A DNA stretch of 33,337 nucleotides from Gammaproteobacteria bacterium. GTDB taxonomy: Bacteria; Pseudomonadota; Gammaproteobacteria; Arenicellales; Spongiicolonaceae. Positions 6,663 to 14,548 of the stretch are shown here, piece after piece. Location of the stretch: contig JAPPPZ010000139.1 of NCBI GenBank assembly GCA_028817275.1, positions 1 to 33,337 of the forward strand, given 5' to 3'. Position numbers and translations under genes: made by a program. Within the stretch, counting starts at the first letter, position 1. Every line of letters starts with the position of its first letter. Under the pieces are notes generated by a model. The model searched no databases and was not told the DNA's origin. It saw only the letters and a program-made list of their open reading frames with translations.

Positions 6663-7791
6663 ACACCGCCTCTCCCGGCAACTTCCTCATCAAAACAACC
6701 CGGTTCGTATTCGTCCCCCTGGTATTGTTGGAGACATTCCAGCAGTTTGCGGTCTTGGTGAACCGCTGCCGGTTTATGTAAATTTTTTCCACCCGCAGGG
6801 GCAGGCCGGCGGCGGCGTTCATCACATCCTCCTCCAACATGGTTTTGCCGCCCTGAATTTCGCCCACTTCAAAGGCGACGGTTCCGCCGGCGACGGTCAC
6901 CCGCTGGATTTCCCGCAGCGTTTTGCGCACGAATTTTCCCCAGTTTTCTTTTTTGCCGTGGTGGTCAAAGGGAATCTTCGCCGGGTCAATGCCGGCAAAC
7001 CAGCACCGCAGCCAGTTGTCTTTGGCGTAGTCCACCACATTCATAAACGGCGGCGAGGTCACGGTTAAGTCCACCGACTCATCCGCTATCCAGCCGAGGT
7101 CGCGCGCCGAGGCGCATTTGAATTGCGTTTTCTGTTTCATCTCCGGCATGGGCGAGCGCAGCAGACTCCGGGTTTTTCTGAGGATGATTTCCTTCACATC
7201 CTTGTCCTGCGGCCGGCGGTTGTTTTTGCGGTTGATTTTTTCCTGCGCCTCAACCGAAACCGCCTGATTGGGCGGCATGGTGCGCACCGAAAAAAACCCC
7301 GGCGAATGGCCGCTCATGCGGTTGATGCAAATCATCCGAATCCAGTCGTCAACTTCATCATATGCCTTGTCTTTTTCCCGCCGCTGAATCCATTCCTTGA
7401 TGGAAACAATTTTCTGCAGCACCCGCGGGTGGTAAAACACCAGCAATTTTTCCGCCGCCGCGTCCACCGCCCCATCCAGCGGAATCTCATCCAGCCGCCG
7501 CGCCACCATGCCGGGCTTCGGCGGATTCAGTCTCGGGCGGGTGAGCATCAGCGACAGCGGATTGACGTCGCTGCCGATGACTTTTCTTCCCATCAGCGAC
7601 GCTTCAATGGGCGTGGTGCCGCGGCCCATGAACGGGTCCAGAACCGTGTCGCCGCGCCCGCTGAAGCGGGTGATAAAATAATTCGGCAGTTGCGGCTTGA
7701 AGCAGGCGCGGTAACTGATTTCATGAATGCTGTGGCCCTGGCGCTGCTTCGCCGTCCACAACTCGCCGCTGATGTATTCCGGTTTTTTCAT
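6658..7791 (-). CDS. Site-specific DNA methyltransferase, N4-cytosine/N6-adenine class (solitary)
   Basis: The 377-residue protein has the AdoMet-binding motif I LDPFMGRGTT (residues 51-60) and the catalytic motif IV TSPPF (245-249). An SPPF/Y-type motif IV is typical of N4-cytosine methylases, so m4C is the likeliest product, with m6A the alternative. The long region between motifs I and IV (about 85-240) probably contains target recognition. The frame is open to 7908, but conserved sequence starts at MKKPEYISGELWTAKQRQGHSIHEISYR, so the ATG at 7791 is chosen. It has no good Shine-Dalgarno. No restriction endonuclease gene is adjacent, so it looks like an orphan methylase. Its DNA seems somewhat poorer in G+C than its neighbours, consistent with transfer. 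Confidence 0.88.
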   Translation of the reverse strand: MKKPEYISGELWTAKQRQGHSIHEISYRACFKPQLPNYFITRFSGRGDTVLDPFMGRGTTPIEASLMGRKVIGSDVNPLSLMLTRPRLNPPKPGMVARRLDEIPLDGAVDAAAEKLLVFYHPRVLQKIVSIKEWIQRREKDKAYDEVDDWIRMICINRMSGHSPGFFSVRTMPPNQAVSVEAQEKINRKNNRRPQDKDVKEIILRKTRSLLRSPMPEMKQKTQFKCASARDLGWIADESVDLTVTSPPFMNVVDYAKDNWLRCWFAGIDPAKIPFDHHGKKENWGKFVRKTLREIQRVTVAGGTVAFEVGEIQGGKTMLEEDVMNAAAGLPLRVEKIYINRQRFTKTANCWNVSNNTRGTNTNRVVLMRKLPGEAVL

Positions 7792-7834
7792 CGCCCCGCA
7801 CAACCGCCGTTTTATTCCACAGTTCCCCCGCGCG

Positions 7835-9073
7835 CTATGCCGCAACTTCCCGCGCAAAATCTTCGGCGGCGCGGGCGATGCGGGACATGCCCTCTTCCAA
7901 CTCGGCATCGCCGAGGTTGAGCGGCGGCAGCAGGCGCAGGACGTCTTTGCCGGCGGCGAGGGTGAGGATGCCGTGGCGGCGGCAGCATTCCATCAAATCG
8001 GCGGCGCGGCCGGCGTGGGCGGCGGTGAGTTGCGCGCCGAGCATTAAACCCCGGCCGCGCACCTCGGCGAACAGGCCGTGGCGGCGGCCGGTGTCGCGCA
8101 AAAATTCGGCCAACGCCCCGCCCTGGCGCCGCACTTTTTGCAGCAGCGCATCATCATTGATTTGGTCAAACACGGCGCAGGCGGCGGCACAGGCCACCGG
8201 GTTGCCGCCGAAAGTGGAGCCGTGGCTGCCGGGCTGCAATGCCTCGGCGGCGCGCGCCGTTGCCAGCATGGCGCCGATGGGCAGGCCGCCGCCGAGGGCT
8301 TTGGCGAGGGTCATGATGTCAGGGGTGATGTCGCCGCCGCCGCCGGGGCCGGGCCACTGGTGGGCGAACAGGTTTCCGGTGCGGCCGAGACCGCATTGAA
8401 TTTCGTCGACCACGAGCAGCGCATTGTGGCGGTCGCACAAATTGCGCAAGTGGCCCAGGAAGCCGGGCGCGGCCGGGTGGATGCCGCTTTCACCCTGCAC
8501 CGGCTCAACCATGACGGCGCAAGTTTTTGCGCCGATGGTTTTTTCCGCGGCGGCAAAATCGTTAAACGCGCACGACACAAAACCGCCGGGCAGCGGGCCG
8601 AAGCCCTCTTGATAGGCCGGGTTGGCGGTGGCGGTGAGGGCGGCGAGGGTGCGGCCGTGGAAAGCGCCGCTGAAGGTGACAATCTCGCGCTTGTGGTTGG
8701 CGTGGTGCAGCGAGGAAAATTTGCGCGCAAGTTTAATCGCCGCCTCGTTGGCCTCGGAGCCTGAGTTGCAGAAAAAAACGCGCTCGGCAAAACATGCGCC
8801 CAGCAATTTTTCGGCAAGCGCGATGGACGGGCGGTTGTAATACAGGTTGCTGACGTGGTTCAGCGCGGCGGCCTGGTTGGTGACGGCCTGGGTCACCCCG
8901 GCGTTGCAGTGGCCGAGGGAGTTGACGCTGATGCCGGCGCCGAAGTCCAGATATTCGCTACCGGCGCCGTCCCACACCCGGCAGCCGCGGCCGCGCTCCA
9001 GCACGATGGCGGCCGCGGCGTAGTTGGGGACAAACAGGCGGCGCGCGGCGGCTTTGAGTTTTTCCTGGTTCAT
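7835..9073 (-). CDS. argD: Acetylornithine / succinyldiaminopimelate aminotransferase (ArgD/DapC)
   Basis: The 412-residue protein is a class III PLP aminotransferase: SGSEANEAAIKLAR (104-117), FHGRTLAALT, the cofactor-binding VVDEIQCGLGRTG (221-233) and the Schiff-base lysine K258 in TLAKALGGGLPIG. ArgD uses glutamate to aminate N-acetylglutamate semialdehyde in arginine synthesis, and in many bacteria it also performs the DapC step of lysine and diaminopimelate synthesis. The ATG overlaps the dapE stop codon by 4 bp (ATGA at 9070-9073). That coupling to the very next enzyme of the succinyl-DAP route suggests the DapC role is physiologically important here. Confidence 0.92.
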   Translation of the reverse strand: MNQEKLKAAARRLFVPNYAAAAIVLERGRGCRVWDGAGSEYLDFGAGISVNSLGHCNAGVTQAVTNQAAALNHVSNLYYNRPSIALAEKLLGACFAERVFFCNSGSEANEAAIKLARKFSSLHHANHKREIVTFSGAFHGRTLAALTATANPAYQEGFGPLPGGFVSCAFNDFAAAEKTIGAKTCAVMVEPVQGESGIHPAAPGFLGHLRNLCDRHNALLVVDEIQCGLGRTGNLFAHQWPGPGGGGDITPDIMTLAKALGGGLPIGAMLATARAAEALQPGSHGSTFGGNPVACAAACAVFDQINDDALLQKVRRQGGALAEFLRDTGRRHGLFAEVRGRGLMLGAQLTAAHAGRAADLMECCRRHGILTLAAGKDVLRLLPPLNLGDAELEEGMSRIARAAEDFAREVAA

Positions 9074-10224
9074 TTTTGCGCCGCCAGAAGTTTGTCCAGC
9101 ACGCGCGCGTAGACTTCGGTGGCGGCGTCCAGTTCGCTCAGGAGGGTGTGTTCGTCCACCTGGTGCACGGTGGCGTTCACGGTGCCGAACTCCACCACCT
9201 GCGCGCCGGTGGGGGCGATGAAGCGGCCGTCGGAAGTGCCGCCGACGGTGGACAACTCCGGGTCAAGCGCGGTGACTTCGCGCACGCTGTCCACCAGCGC
9301 GCGCAGCAGTTCACCGTCGGGAGTCTGGTACGGCTTGCCGTGCGACTCCCAGTGGATGGAAAATTTTTCCAGATGTTCACGGCAGATTTTTTCCAGCCGC
9401 ACCTTCAACGTCGACGGCGGCGAGGCCGGGGCGTAGCGAAAATTAAACCACACATCCACGCTGCCCGGAATCACATTGTGCGCGCCGGTGCCGCCGCTGA
9501 TGTTGGAGATCTGGAACGCGGTGGGCGGGAACCGGCCGTTGCCGCGGTCCCACTCGGTGCCCACCAGCGCGGCGATTAACGGGCCGACGCGGTGCACCGG
9601 GTTGTCGGCCAGTTGCGGGTAGGCGACGTGGCCCTGCTTGCCGTCCACCGTCAGCCGGCCGCTGAGGGAGCCGCGGCGGCCTACTTTGATGGTGTCGCCC
9701 ACCGCAGCGGCGCATGACGGCTCGCCGACCACGCACCAGGTAATTTGCTCGCCCTCTTCGGTGAGCGCCTCCACCACTTTGGCGGTGCCATCCTCGGCCT
9801 TGTCCTCTTCGTCGCTGGTAATCAGCAGCGCAATGCTGCCGGCGTGGCCGGGACAGCGGAGGGCGAATTGCTCGCAGGCCACCACCATCGCCGCCACGCC
9901 GCCCTTCATGTCCGCCGCGCCGCGCCCGTACAGCGCGCCGTCCACAATGTCGCCGGCAAACGGCGGCGAGCGCCACCACGATTCCGGCCCGGCCGGCACC
10001 ACGTCGGTGTGGCCGGCGAAAACCAGCAGCGGCTGGGCATCGCCATGGCGCGCCCACAGGTTGGAAACATCGCCGAAAGGCATGGAGCGGCAGGTGAAGC
10101 CGGCGCGTTGCAGGCGCGCCGCCAGCACTTGCTGGCAACCGCCGTCGTGCGGCGAAACCGACTCCCGCCGCACCAGGTCGCGGGCCAGCGCGGCGGTGGC
10201 GGACAAGGCGGAGGGCGGATGCAT
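9070..10224 (-). CDS. dapE: Succinyl-diaminopimelate desuccinylase DapE
   Basis: This M20 metallopeptidase-family enzyme (384 residues) removes succinate from N-succinyl-LL-2,6-diaminopimelate, feeding lysine and peptidoglycan synthesis. Zinc-site motifs are intact: LVFAGHTDVVP, the bridging aspartate in GRGAADMKGG, the catalytic pair in LLITSDEED, and the late histidine in NATVHQVDEH. GGTGAHNVIPG lies in the dimerisation/substrate domain. The frame is open to 10293, but the ATG at 10224 is chosen because family similarity begins there and a TATATT box lies 7 nt upstream. dapE leads a two-gene operon with argD and is divergent from maf. Confidence 0.93.
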   Translation of the reverse strand: MHPPSALSATAALARDLVRRESVSPHDGGCQQVLAARLQRAGFTCRSMPFGDVSNLWARHGDAQPLLVFAGHTDVVPAGPESWWRSPPFAGDIVDGALYGRGAADMKGGVAAMVVACEQFALRCPGHAGSIALLITSDEEDKAEDGTAKVVEALTEEGEQITWCVVGEPSCAAAVGDTIKVGRRGSLSGRLTVDGKQGHVAYPQLADNPVHRVGPLIAALVGTEWDRGNGRFPPTAFQISNISGGTGAHNVIPGSVDVWFNFRYAPASPPSTLKVRLEKICREHLEKFSIHWESHGKPYQTPDGELLRALVDSVREVTALDPELSTVGGTSDGRFIAPTGAQVVEFGTVNATVHQVDEHTLLSELDAATEVYARVLDKLLAAQK

Positions 10225-10231
10225 GGCGCGG

Positions 10232-10237
10232 AATATA
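10232..10237 (-). promoter_or_regulatory. Predicted -10 box of a leaderless promoter (dapE)
   Basis: Minus-strand TATATT is followed by 7 nt and the dapE ATG at 10224. There is no Shine-Dalgarno. It sits in the 50-bp divergent spacer that also holds the maf -10 box. Confidence 0.5.
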
Positions 10238-10262
10238 GCAGAACTGCGCGGGTTTTGCGGTG

Positions 10263-10268
10263 TAAAAT
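10263..10268 (+). promoter_or_regulatory. Predicted -10 box of a leaderless promoter (maf)
   Basis: TAAAAT is followed by GCGCGA and the maf ATG at 10275, the same 6-nt spacing as at murU and the flavodoxin gene. No Shine-Dalgarno is present. Confidence 0.5.
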
Positions 10269-10274
10269 GCGCGA

Positions 10275-10844
10275 ATGCTGGTGCTCGCATCAAAATCGCC
10301 CTACCGGCGCAAGTTGTTGCAACAACTGGGGCTTCGGTTTCATTGCGCGGCGCCGGCGGTGGACGAGACCGTGCGGGCGGGCGAATCGGCGGACCGCCTG
10401 GTGGTGCGGCTGGCAGTGGAAAAGGCGCGCGCCGGGGCGGCCGAGTGGCCGGGGGCGGTGGTCATCGGCGCCGACCAGGTGGCCGAATGCGGCGGCGAGA
10501 TTTTCGGCAAGCCGGGAACGGCGGAGGCGGCGGTGAACATGCTGCGCCGCTCATCCGGAATGGAAGTGAAACTTTATACCGGGCTTGCACTCATCGGCAC
10601 AAGTGGCTGTGAACAAACGAAAATAGAAATCTTCCACGCCAAATTCCGCCCGCTGGACGAGGCCACGATTCAACGCTACGTGGCGCGGGAAAAACCGCTG
10701 GACTGCGCCGGCGCGGTGCGCGCCGAGGGGCCCGGAATCGCCCTGCTGGAACACCTGCGCGGCGACGACCCGAACACGCTGATTGGCCTGCCGCTGATTG
10801 CTTTGGTGCGGATGCTGGAGGCGGAGGGGGTGAGGGTGGTTTAG
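10275..10844 (+). CDS. maf: Maf/YceF-type nucleoside triphosphate pyrophosphatase
   Basis: The 189-residue cytoplasmic protein hydrolyses non-canonical or modified NTPs to monophosphates. It shows the Maf signatures LASKSPYRRKLL (residues 4-15), VDETVRAGES, the catalytic-aspartate segment VVIGADQVA and the C-terminal DDPNTLIGLPLIAL. The pattern LDCAGAVRAEGPGIALLEHL and the overall sequence are closer to the YceF branch (7-methyl-GTP pyrophosphatase) than to the dTTP/UTPase YhdE branch, though subfamily assignment by eye is tentative. It is divergent from dapE; its stop codon overlaps the stop of the convergent racemase-like gene by 4 bp. Confidence 0.92.
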   Translation: MLVLASKSPYRRKLLQQLGLRFHCAAPAVDETVRAGESADRLVVRLAVEKARAGAAEWPGAVVIGADQVAECGGEIFGKPGTAEAAVNMLRRSSGMEVKLYTGLALIGTSGCEQTKIEIFHAKFRPLDEATIQRYVAREKPLDCAGAVRAEGPGIALLEHLRGDDPNTLIGLPLIALVRMLEAEGVRVV

Positions 10845-11581
10845 AACGCCGGCGGGCGGACCGCGGCGTACAGCCATTGCACCAAATTAAACATGGAAAA
10901 CACCGGCAGGCCGGTGGCGGCCTGGACGGCGCGGGCGTAGGGAATCATGTTGGTGCATTCCAAAACGATGGCGCCGGCGCGGGGGTGGTTGGTGAGGGTT
11001 TGGGCGGCGGTGACGATTTCGGCGCGGGCGCGGTCCACATTGAAATGCGCCCGGTCACCGACGATGGCGCGGGTGAACTCGGCGGCGTCTTCGGTGCCGG
11101 CGATGGGCGTGTCCGCCGGGACGCCGGCGCAATGCAGGTGTTCTTCGGTGAGGGCGGCTTTGTGGACAGTGAGGATGGCACAGCATTTTTGCGGCGGCAG
11201 CGCGGCGTTAATGACCGGCACTTGCATCAGTGCGGAAGCCGCCACCGGCACTTTTGCCGCCGCTTGCAACTCTTCCTGCAGCAGCGACAGAAATCCGCAA
11301 CTGGTGGTGATCGCCGCTGCGCCCTCCTCCACCAATTCACGCGCGGCCCGGGTGAAGACGCCCACCAACCCGGCGCTTTTGTGCAGCACCACGCGCTCCG
11401 GAGTTGCGCCTTGCACAACTTTGTAATGCACCGGGAAGGGCCAGGTCACCGGGTTGCCGATGTCACCGGGGATGCGCGGGAAGCGCGTCTGCAGCATCAG
11501 GATTCCGACCGCCGCGCCGGCGCCGGCGCCGGCACTTTCGCCGGCGGCGTGGCCAGACTCAGAGAATTGTTTTGCAACCAC
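10841..11581 (-). CDS. Aspartate/glutamate racemase family protein
   Basis: The 246-residue protein belongs to the Asp/Glu/hydantoin racemase superfamily, which uses two cysteines as acid/base pair. Candidates are C95 in AITTSCGFLSLLQEEL and C209 in IVLECTNMIPYA. GILMLQTRFPRIPGDIGNP near the N-terminus is typical of a frequently annotated but uncharacterised branch. The substrate is unknown; racemase, decarboxylase and maleate-isomerase activities all exist in the superfamily. The start is the GTG at 11581; the first 20 residues (Ala/Gly-rich) are not conserved, so a downstream start is possible. The gene is divergent from a DadA-like dehydrogenase, which together suggest interconversion and oxidation of D- or L-amino acids taken up by the adjacent TRAP system. 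Confidence 0.82.
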   Translation of the reverse strand: MVAKQFSESGHAAGESAGAGAGAAVGILMLQTRFPRIPGDIGNPVTWPFPVHYKVVQGATPERVVLHKSAGLVGVFTRAARELVEEGAAAITTSCGFLSLLQEELQAAAKVPVAASALMQVPVINAALPPQKCCAILTVHKAALTEEHLHCAGVPADTPIAGTEDAAEFTRAIVGDRAHFNVDRARAEIVTAAQTLTNHPRAGAIVLECTNMIPYARAVQAATGLPVFSMFNLVQWLYAAVRPPAF

Positions 11582-11614
11582 GGCGCGCCCCGGCTAACAT
11601 CGCGTTATCCTCGC

Positions 11615-11650
11615 ATGTCCCCGCGCGGGATTCCAGCGGGGCGCCCGTGA
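11615..11650 (+). other. Possible 11-codon upstream ORF coupled to the DadA-like gene
   Basis: ATG at 11615 opens a short frame (MSPRGIPAGRP) whose TGA at 11648-11650 overlaps the ATG at 11650 as TGATG. This could be a translational-coupling leader, because the main ATG lacks a clear Shine-Dalgarno. It is equally likely to be chance in GC-rich DNA. Confidence 0.2.
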
Positions 11651-12888
11651 TGAAGTTAACCGTGGCCGTCATCGGCGCCGGCATTGTCGGCGTTTCCTGC
11701 GCCGAGCATTTGCGCCGCGCCGGCTGCACCGTCACCCTGATCGAGCGCGGCACCGCCGGCGGCGCCACCTCCTCCGGCAACGCCGGCATCCTCGCCGCCT
11801 GCAGCGTCATTCCGGTGGCCACACCCGGCATTATCGGAAAAATCCCGCGCCTGGTACTGGGGCCGCGCCAGCCGGTTTTTGTGCGCGCCGCCCATGTGCC
11901 GCGGCTGCTGCCCTGGGCGCTGCGCTATTTGCGCAATGCCAGCGCCGGCCGGGTGGAAAAAATCGCCGCCGCGCTGGCGCCGCTGGTCACCGACACGGTT
12001 GCCGAACACCGCGCCCTCGCCGCCGGCAGCGGGGCTGAAGAATTGCTGCGCGAGTCGGATTATGTGTATTTGTATTCCGGCCGCGCCGATGCCGGGGGGG
12101 AGGACTGGAACTGGCGGCTGCGCGCGCGCCACGGCATCACCGCCGATCTTCTCGGGCGCAGCGCGCTCACCAATGCCGACGCTGCACTCGGCCCGCGCTA
12201 CCAATTGGGCCGGCGCATGGGCGGACACGGCTACCTGCTGGACCCGGAGGAATACGTGAAACGCATCGCCGGCTTCTTTTGCCGGCACGGCGGAGAATTT
12301 CTGCATGCCGACGCCACCGACTTGCGCCCCGGCGATGCAAAAGTGACGGTGGCATGGCAAGGCGGCGAAAAAACGTTTGACCGCGCGGTGCTCGCCTGCG
12401 GCATCTGGTCGCAAAAATTTGCGGCACAACTGGGCCACAAAACCATGCTGCAAAGCGAGCGCGGCTACCATCTGGATTTTCACGGCGCCAGCCATGTCCC
12501 GCCCCACCCCTACATGCTGGCCGACACCAAGGCGGTGCTGACGCCCATGGCGTGGGGCTTGCGCGCCGCCGGGCTGGTGGAGTTCGCCGGCCTGGCGGCA
12601 AAACCCAAGCCGCGCGCCTTCCGTCTGCTGGCACGGGCGGTGCGTGCAATCTATCCCGATTTTACATATGATAAGCGCGTGGAATGGATGGGACACCGCC
12701 CGTCCACACCGGACAGCCTGCCGTTTATCGGCGCATTGCCGGCGCACCCGCAGGTGCTGTTTGCTTTCGGCCACCAGCACCTGGGCCTGACCATGGGCCC
12801 GAAAACCGGGCGCATCATCGCCGCGTTAATTTGCGGCGGCGGGGCTCCTTGCGACCTGCGCCCCTACCGCGCCGGGCGCTTTGACTGA
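11650..12888 (+). CDS. FAD-dependent oxidoreductase, D-amino-acid dehydrogenase (DadA)-like
   Basis: The 412-residue protein has an N-terminal Rossmann FAD site, VAVIGAGIVGVSCAEHLRRAG with the acidic residue of TLIERG after it, then SGNAGILA, a flavin-contacting segment typical of DadA/DAO-family enzymes. The C-terminal VEWMGHRPSTPDSLPFIG and FGHQHLGLTMGPKTGRI are the conserved DAO-family substrate/FAD closure motifs. It probably oxidises a D- or imino-acid at the inner face of the membrane, passing electrons to quinone. It begins a probable operon with dctP (29 nt downstream), so the oxidised compound may be the transporter's cargo. The ATG at 11650 is chosen at the start of the Rossmann strand. 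Confidence 0.85.
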   Translation: MKLTVAVIGAGIVGVSCAEHLRRAGCTVTLIERGTAGGATSSGNAGILAACSVIPVATPGIIGKIPRLVLGPRQPVFVRAAHVPRLLPWALRYLRNASAGRVEKIAAALAPLVTDTVAEHRALAAGSGAEELLRESDYVYLYSGRADAGGEDWNWRLRARHGITADLLGRSALTNADAALGPRYQLGRRMGGHGYLLDPEEYVKRIAGFFCRHGGEFLHADATDLRPGDAKVTVAWQGGEKTFDRAVLACGIWSQKFAAQLGHKTMLQSERGYHLDFHGASHVPPHPYMLADTKAVLTPMAWGLRAAGLVEFAGLAAKPKPRAFRLLARAVRAIYPDFTYDKRVEWMGHRPSTPDSLPFIGALPAHPQVLFAFGHQHLGLTMGPKTGRIIAALICGGGAPCDLRPYRAGRFD

Positions 12889-12907
12889 AAACTTAACCAA
12901 CCAACTC

Positions 12908-12914
12908 GGAGGAG
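12908..12914 (+). promoter_or_regulatory. Strong Shine-Dalgarno of dctP
   Basis: GGAGGAG stands directly before AAAATG at 12918. It is one of the few near-consensus ribosome binding sites in the window and contrasts with the leaderless-looking starts, matching the high expression expected for a periplasmic binding protein. Confidence 0.7.
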
Positions 12915-12917
12915 AAA

Positions 12918-13898
12918 ATGAAAACATCAAAATACACCGCCGCCCTCACCCTCGCCGTGTGCGGCGCGCTGGCCGGCACTGCTGTGGCCGATGAGAAGTG
13001 GGACATGCCCATGGCCTACGCCGACTCCAACTACCACACGCAAAACGGCAAACTGTTCGCCGAGGCGGTGAACATCGCCACCGGCGGCGACCTGGAAATT
13101 GTGGTGCACGGCGGCGGCTCGCTGTTCAAGGGCGGCGACATCAAGCGCGCGGTGCAAACCGGCCAGGCGCAAATCGGCGAGCGCCTGCTGTCGGCGCACC
13201 AGAATGAGGTGGCCATGTTCGGTTTTGACTCGGTGCCGTTTCTGGCCACGTCGTTTGAGGCCTCGGAAAAACTGTGGCAGGCGGCGCGGCCGGCGATTGA
13301 AAAACTTCTCGCCGAACAGAATTTAGTGCTGCTGTATTCGGTGCCGTGGCCGCCGCAGGGTTTGTATTTCAACAAGCCGGTGGACGACGTGGATGACATG
13401 CGCGGCGTCAAGTTCCGCTCCTACAACTCGGCCACCGCGCGCCTGGCCGAACTCACCGGCATGGTGCCAACGCAAATTGAAGCCGCCGAAATCACCCAGG
13501 CTTTCGCCACCGGCGTGGTGGAATCCATGGTGTCCTCCGGCTCCACCGGCTACGACCGCAAACTGTGGGAGCATGTGTCGCACTTTTACGAAGTGAACGC
13601 CTGGCTGCCGCGCAACTACGTTTTTGTGCACGCCGACGCCTGGGAGGACCTGGACGAAGACACGCAAAACATCGTGCGCGGCGCGGCGCTGCTGGCCGAA
13701 AAAGCCGGCACCGCCAAAGCGCAGCAGTTGTCCGACTGGTATGTGGCGCAACTGGCGGCCAACGGAATGAAAACCCAGACGGCCAGCCGGCAGTTGCGCA
13801 ACAGCCTGGAAAAAGTCGGCGAAACCATGACCCGCGAATGGCTGGACAAAGCCGGCGCCGCCGGCCGCGCGGTGGTGGAGGACTACCAAAGCATGTGA
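12918..13898 (+). CDS. dctP: TRAP transporter substrate-binding protein DctP
   Basis: The 326-residue periplasmic solute receptor begins with a Sec signal peptide (MKTSKYTAALTLAVCGALAG, cleavage probably after TAVA at about residue 24). The mature part has the DctP-family fold signatures: the GQAQIGERLL element, FLATSFEAS, and VKFRSYNSATARLAELTGMVP with the conserved arginine that binds the ligand carboxylate. EITQAFATGVVESMVSSGS fills the position of the usual family motif near the hinge. The ligand is not determined; neighbouring racemase and DadA-like genes point to an amino acid or related carboxylate. It is followed by the small and large membrane subunits. Confidence 0.92.
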   Translation: MKTSKYTAALTLAVCGALAGTAVADEKWDMPMAYADSNYHTQNGKLFAEAVNIATGGDLEIVVHGGGSLFKGGDIKRAVQTGQAQIGERLLSAHQNEVAMFGFDSVPFLATSFEASEKLWQAARPAIEKLLAEQNLVLLYSVPWPPQGLYFNKPVDDVDDMRGVKFRSYNSATARLAELTGMVPTQIEAAEITQAFATGVVESMVSSGSTGYDRKLWEHVSHFYEVNAWLPRNYVFVHADAWEDLDEDTQNIVRGAALLAEKAGTAKAQQLSDWYVAQLAANGMKTQTASRQLRNSLEKVGETMTREWLDKAGAAGRAVVEDYQSM

Positions 13899-13925
13899 CC
13901 CGGTGAGGGCGGCGACGGTGGTGCG

Positions 13926-14531
13926 ATGCTGAGCGCGCTCACCGCCGGGTGGCGGCGTGCCGCGCGCGTTCTGGACCGCGTCTACCTCGCCGCCGGCGTC
14001 ACCGCCGCCGCATTTTTAGTTCTGCTGCTGGCGGCGGTGGCGTTGCAGGTGACGGCGAGGTGGGCCGGCGTTGGCTTTCCCGGCTCCACCAACTACGCCG
14101 GCTACTGCATGGCCGCGTCGTCGTTCCTGGCCCTGGCCTTCGCGCTCAGCCGGGGCGCGCACATTCGCGTGCACTTCATGCTCAACGCCCTCGGCAGCCG
14201 CCGCGCCATCGGTGAGGCTTGGTGCTATCTGGTCGCCGCGCCGCTGGCCACTTGGTTCGCCTGGTTCGCGCTGCGCGGCAACTATTTTTCGCGCGCGCTG
14301 AACGACATCAGCCAGGGCCAGGACGCCACGCCGCTGTGGATTCCCCAACTCGCCATGTCGGCCGGCGCGGTGCTGGTGGCGGTGGCGCTGTGGGACGGGC
14401 TGCTGCGCGTTCTGTTGTTCGGGCCGGCGCCGCCATCTTCAGCGCGGCAACCGTCACCTTCCACGTTGCAACCGTCACTTTCGACGCCGCAACCTTCACC
14501 TTCAACGGCGAAACCGCCGCCGCCAAAGTAG
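13926..14531 (+). CDS. dctQ: TRAP transporter small membrane subunit DctQ
   Basis: The 201-residue protein has four hydrophobic segments (about 20-45, 55-75, 95-115, 135-160) and the DctQ-type charged loop ALSRGAHIRVHFML. It couples the receptor-loaded state to the DctM channel in the inner membrane. The C-terminal tail after residue 170 is unusual: a Pro/Ser/Gln-rich stretch with a seven-residue period (QPSPSTL, QPSLSTP, QPSPSTA) encoded by 21-bp tandem repeats, which looks like a repeat array that has invaded the 3' end of the gene. The tail is probably not functional. Confidence 0.88.
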   Translation: MLSALTAGWRRAARVLDRVYLAAGVTAAAFLVLLLAAVALQVTARWAGVGFPGSTNYAGYCMAASSFLALAFALSRGAHIRVHFMLNALGSRRAIGEAWCYLVAAPLATWFAWFALRGNYFSRALNDISQGQDATPLWIPQLAMSAGAVLVAVALWDGLLRVLLFGPAPPSSARQPSPSTLQPSLSTPQPSPSTAKPPPPK

Positions 14532-14548
14532 ACGCCGCAACCGTGGAC
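14447..14548 (+). repeat. 21-bp in-frame tandem repeats across the dctQ/dctM junction
   Basis: Units start with GCAACC at 14447, 14468 and 14489, with period exactly 21 bp, followed by a decayed unit at 14510. A further partial unit with GACGCCGCAACC at 14531-14542 ends right at the GTG start of dctM. The repeats encode the PST-rich tail of DctQ. The unit resembles the 5.6-kb and 15.9-kb arrays in length and in the CAACC...TTTC core, but less closely than those two resemble each other. Confidence 0.7.

Noticed and set aside
11656-12780. 374-residue minus-strand frame antisense to the DadA-like gene
   Set aside because: Low-complexity Ala/Gly/His-rich translation with no recognisable domain; the opposite strand encodes a complete flavoprotein.
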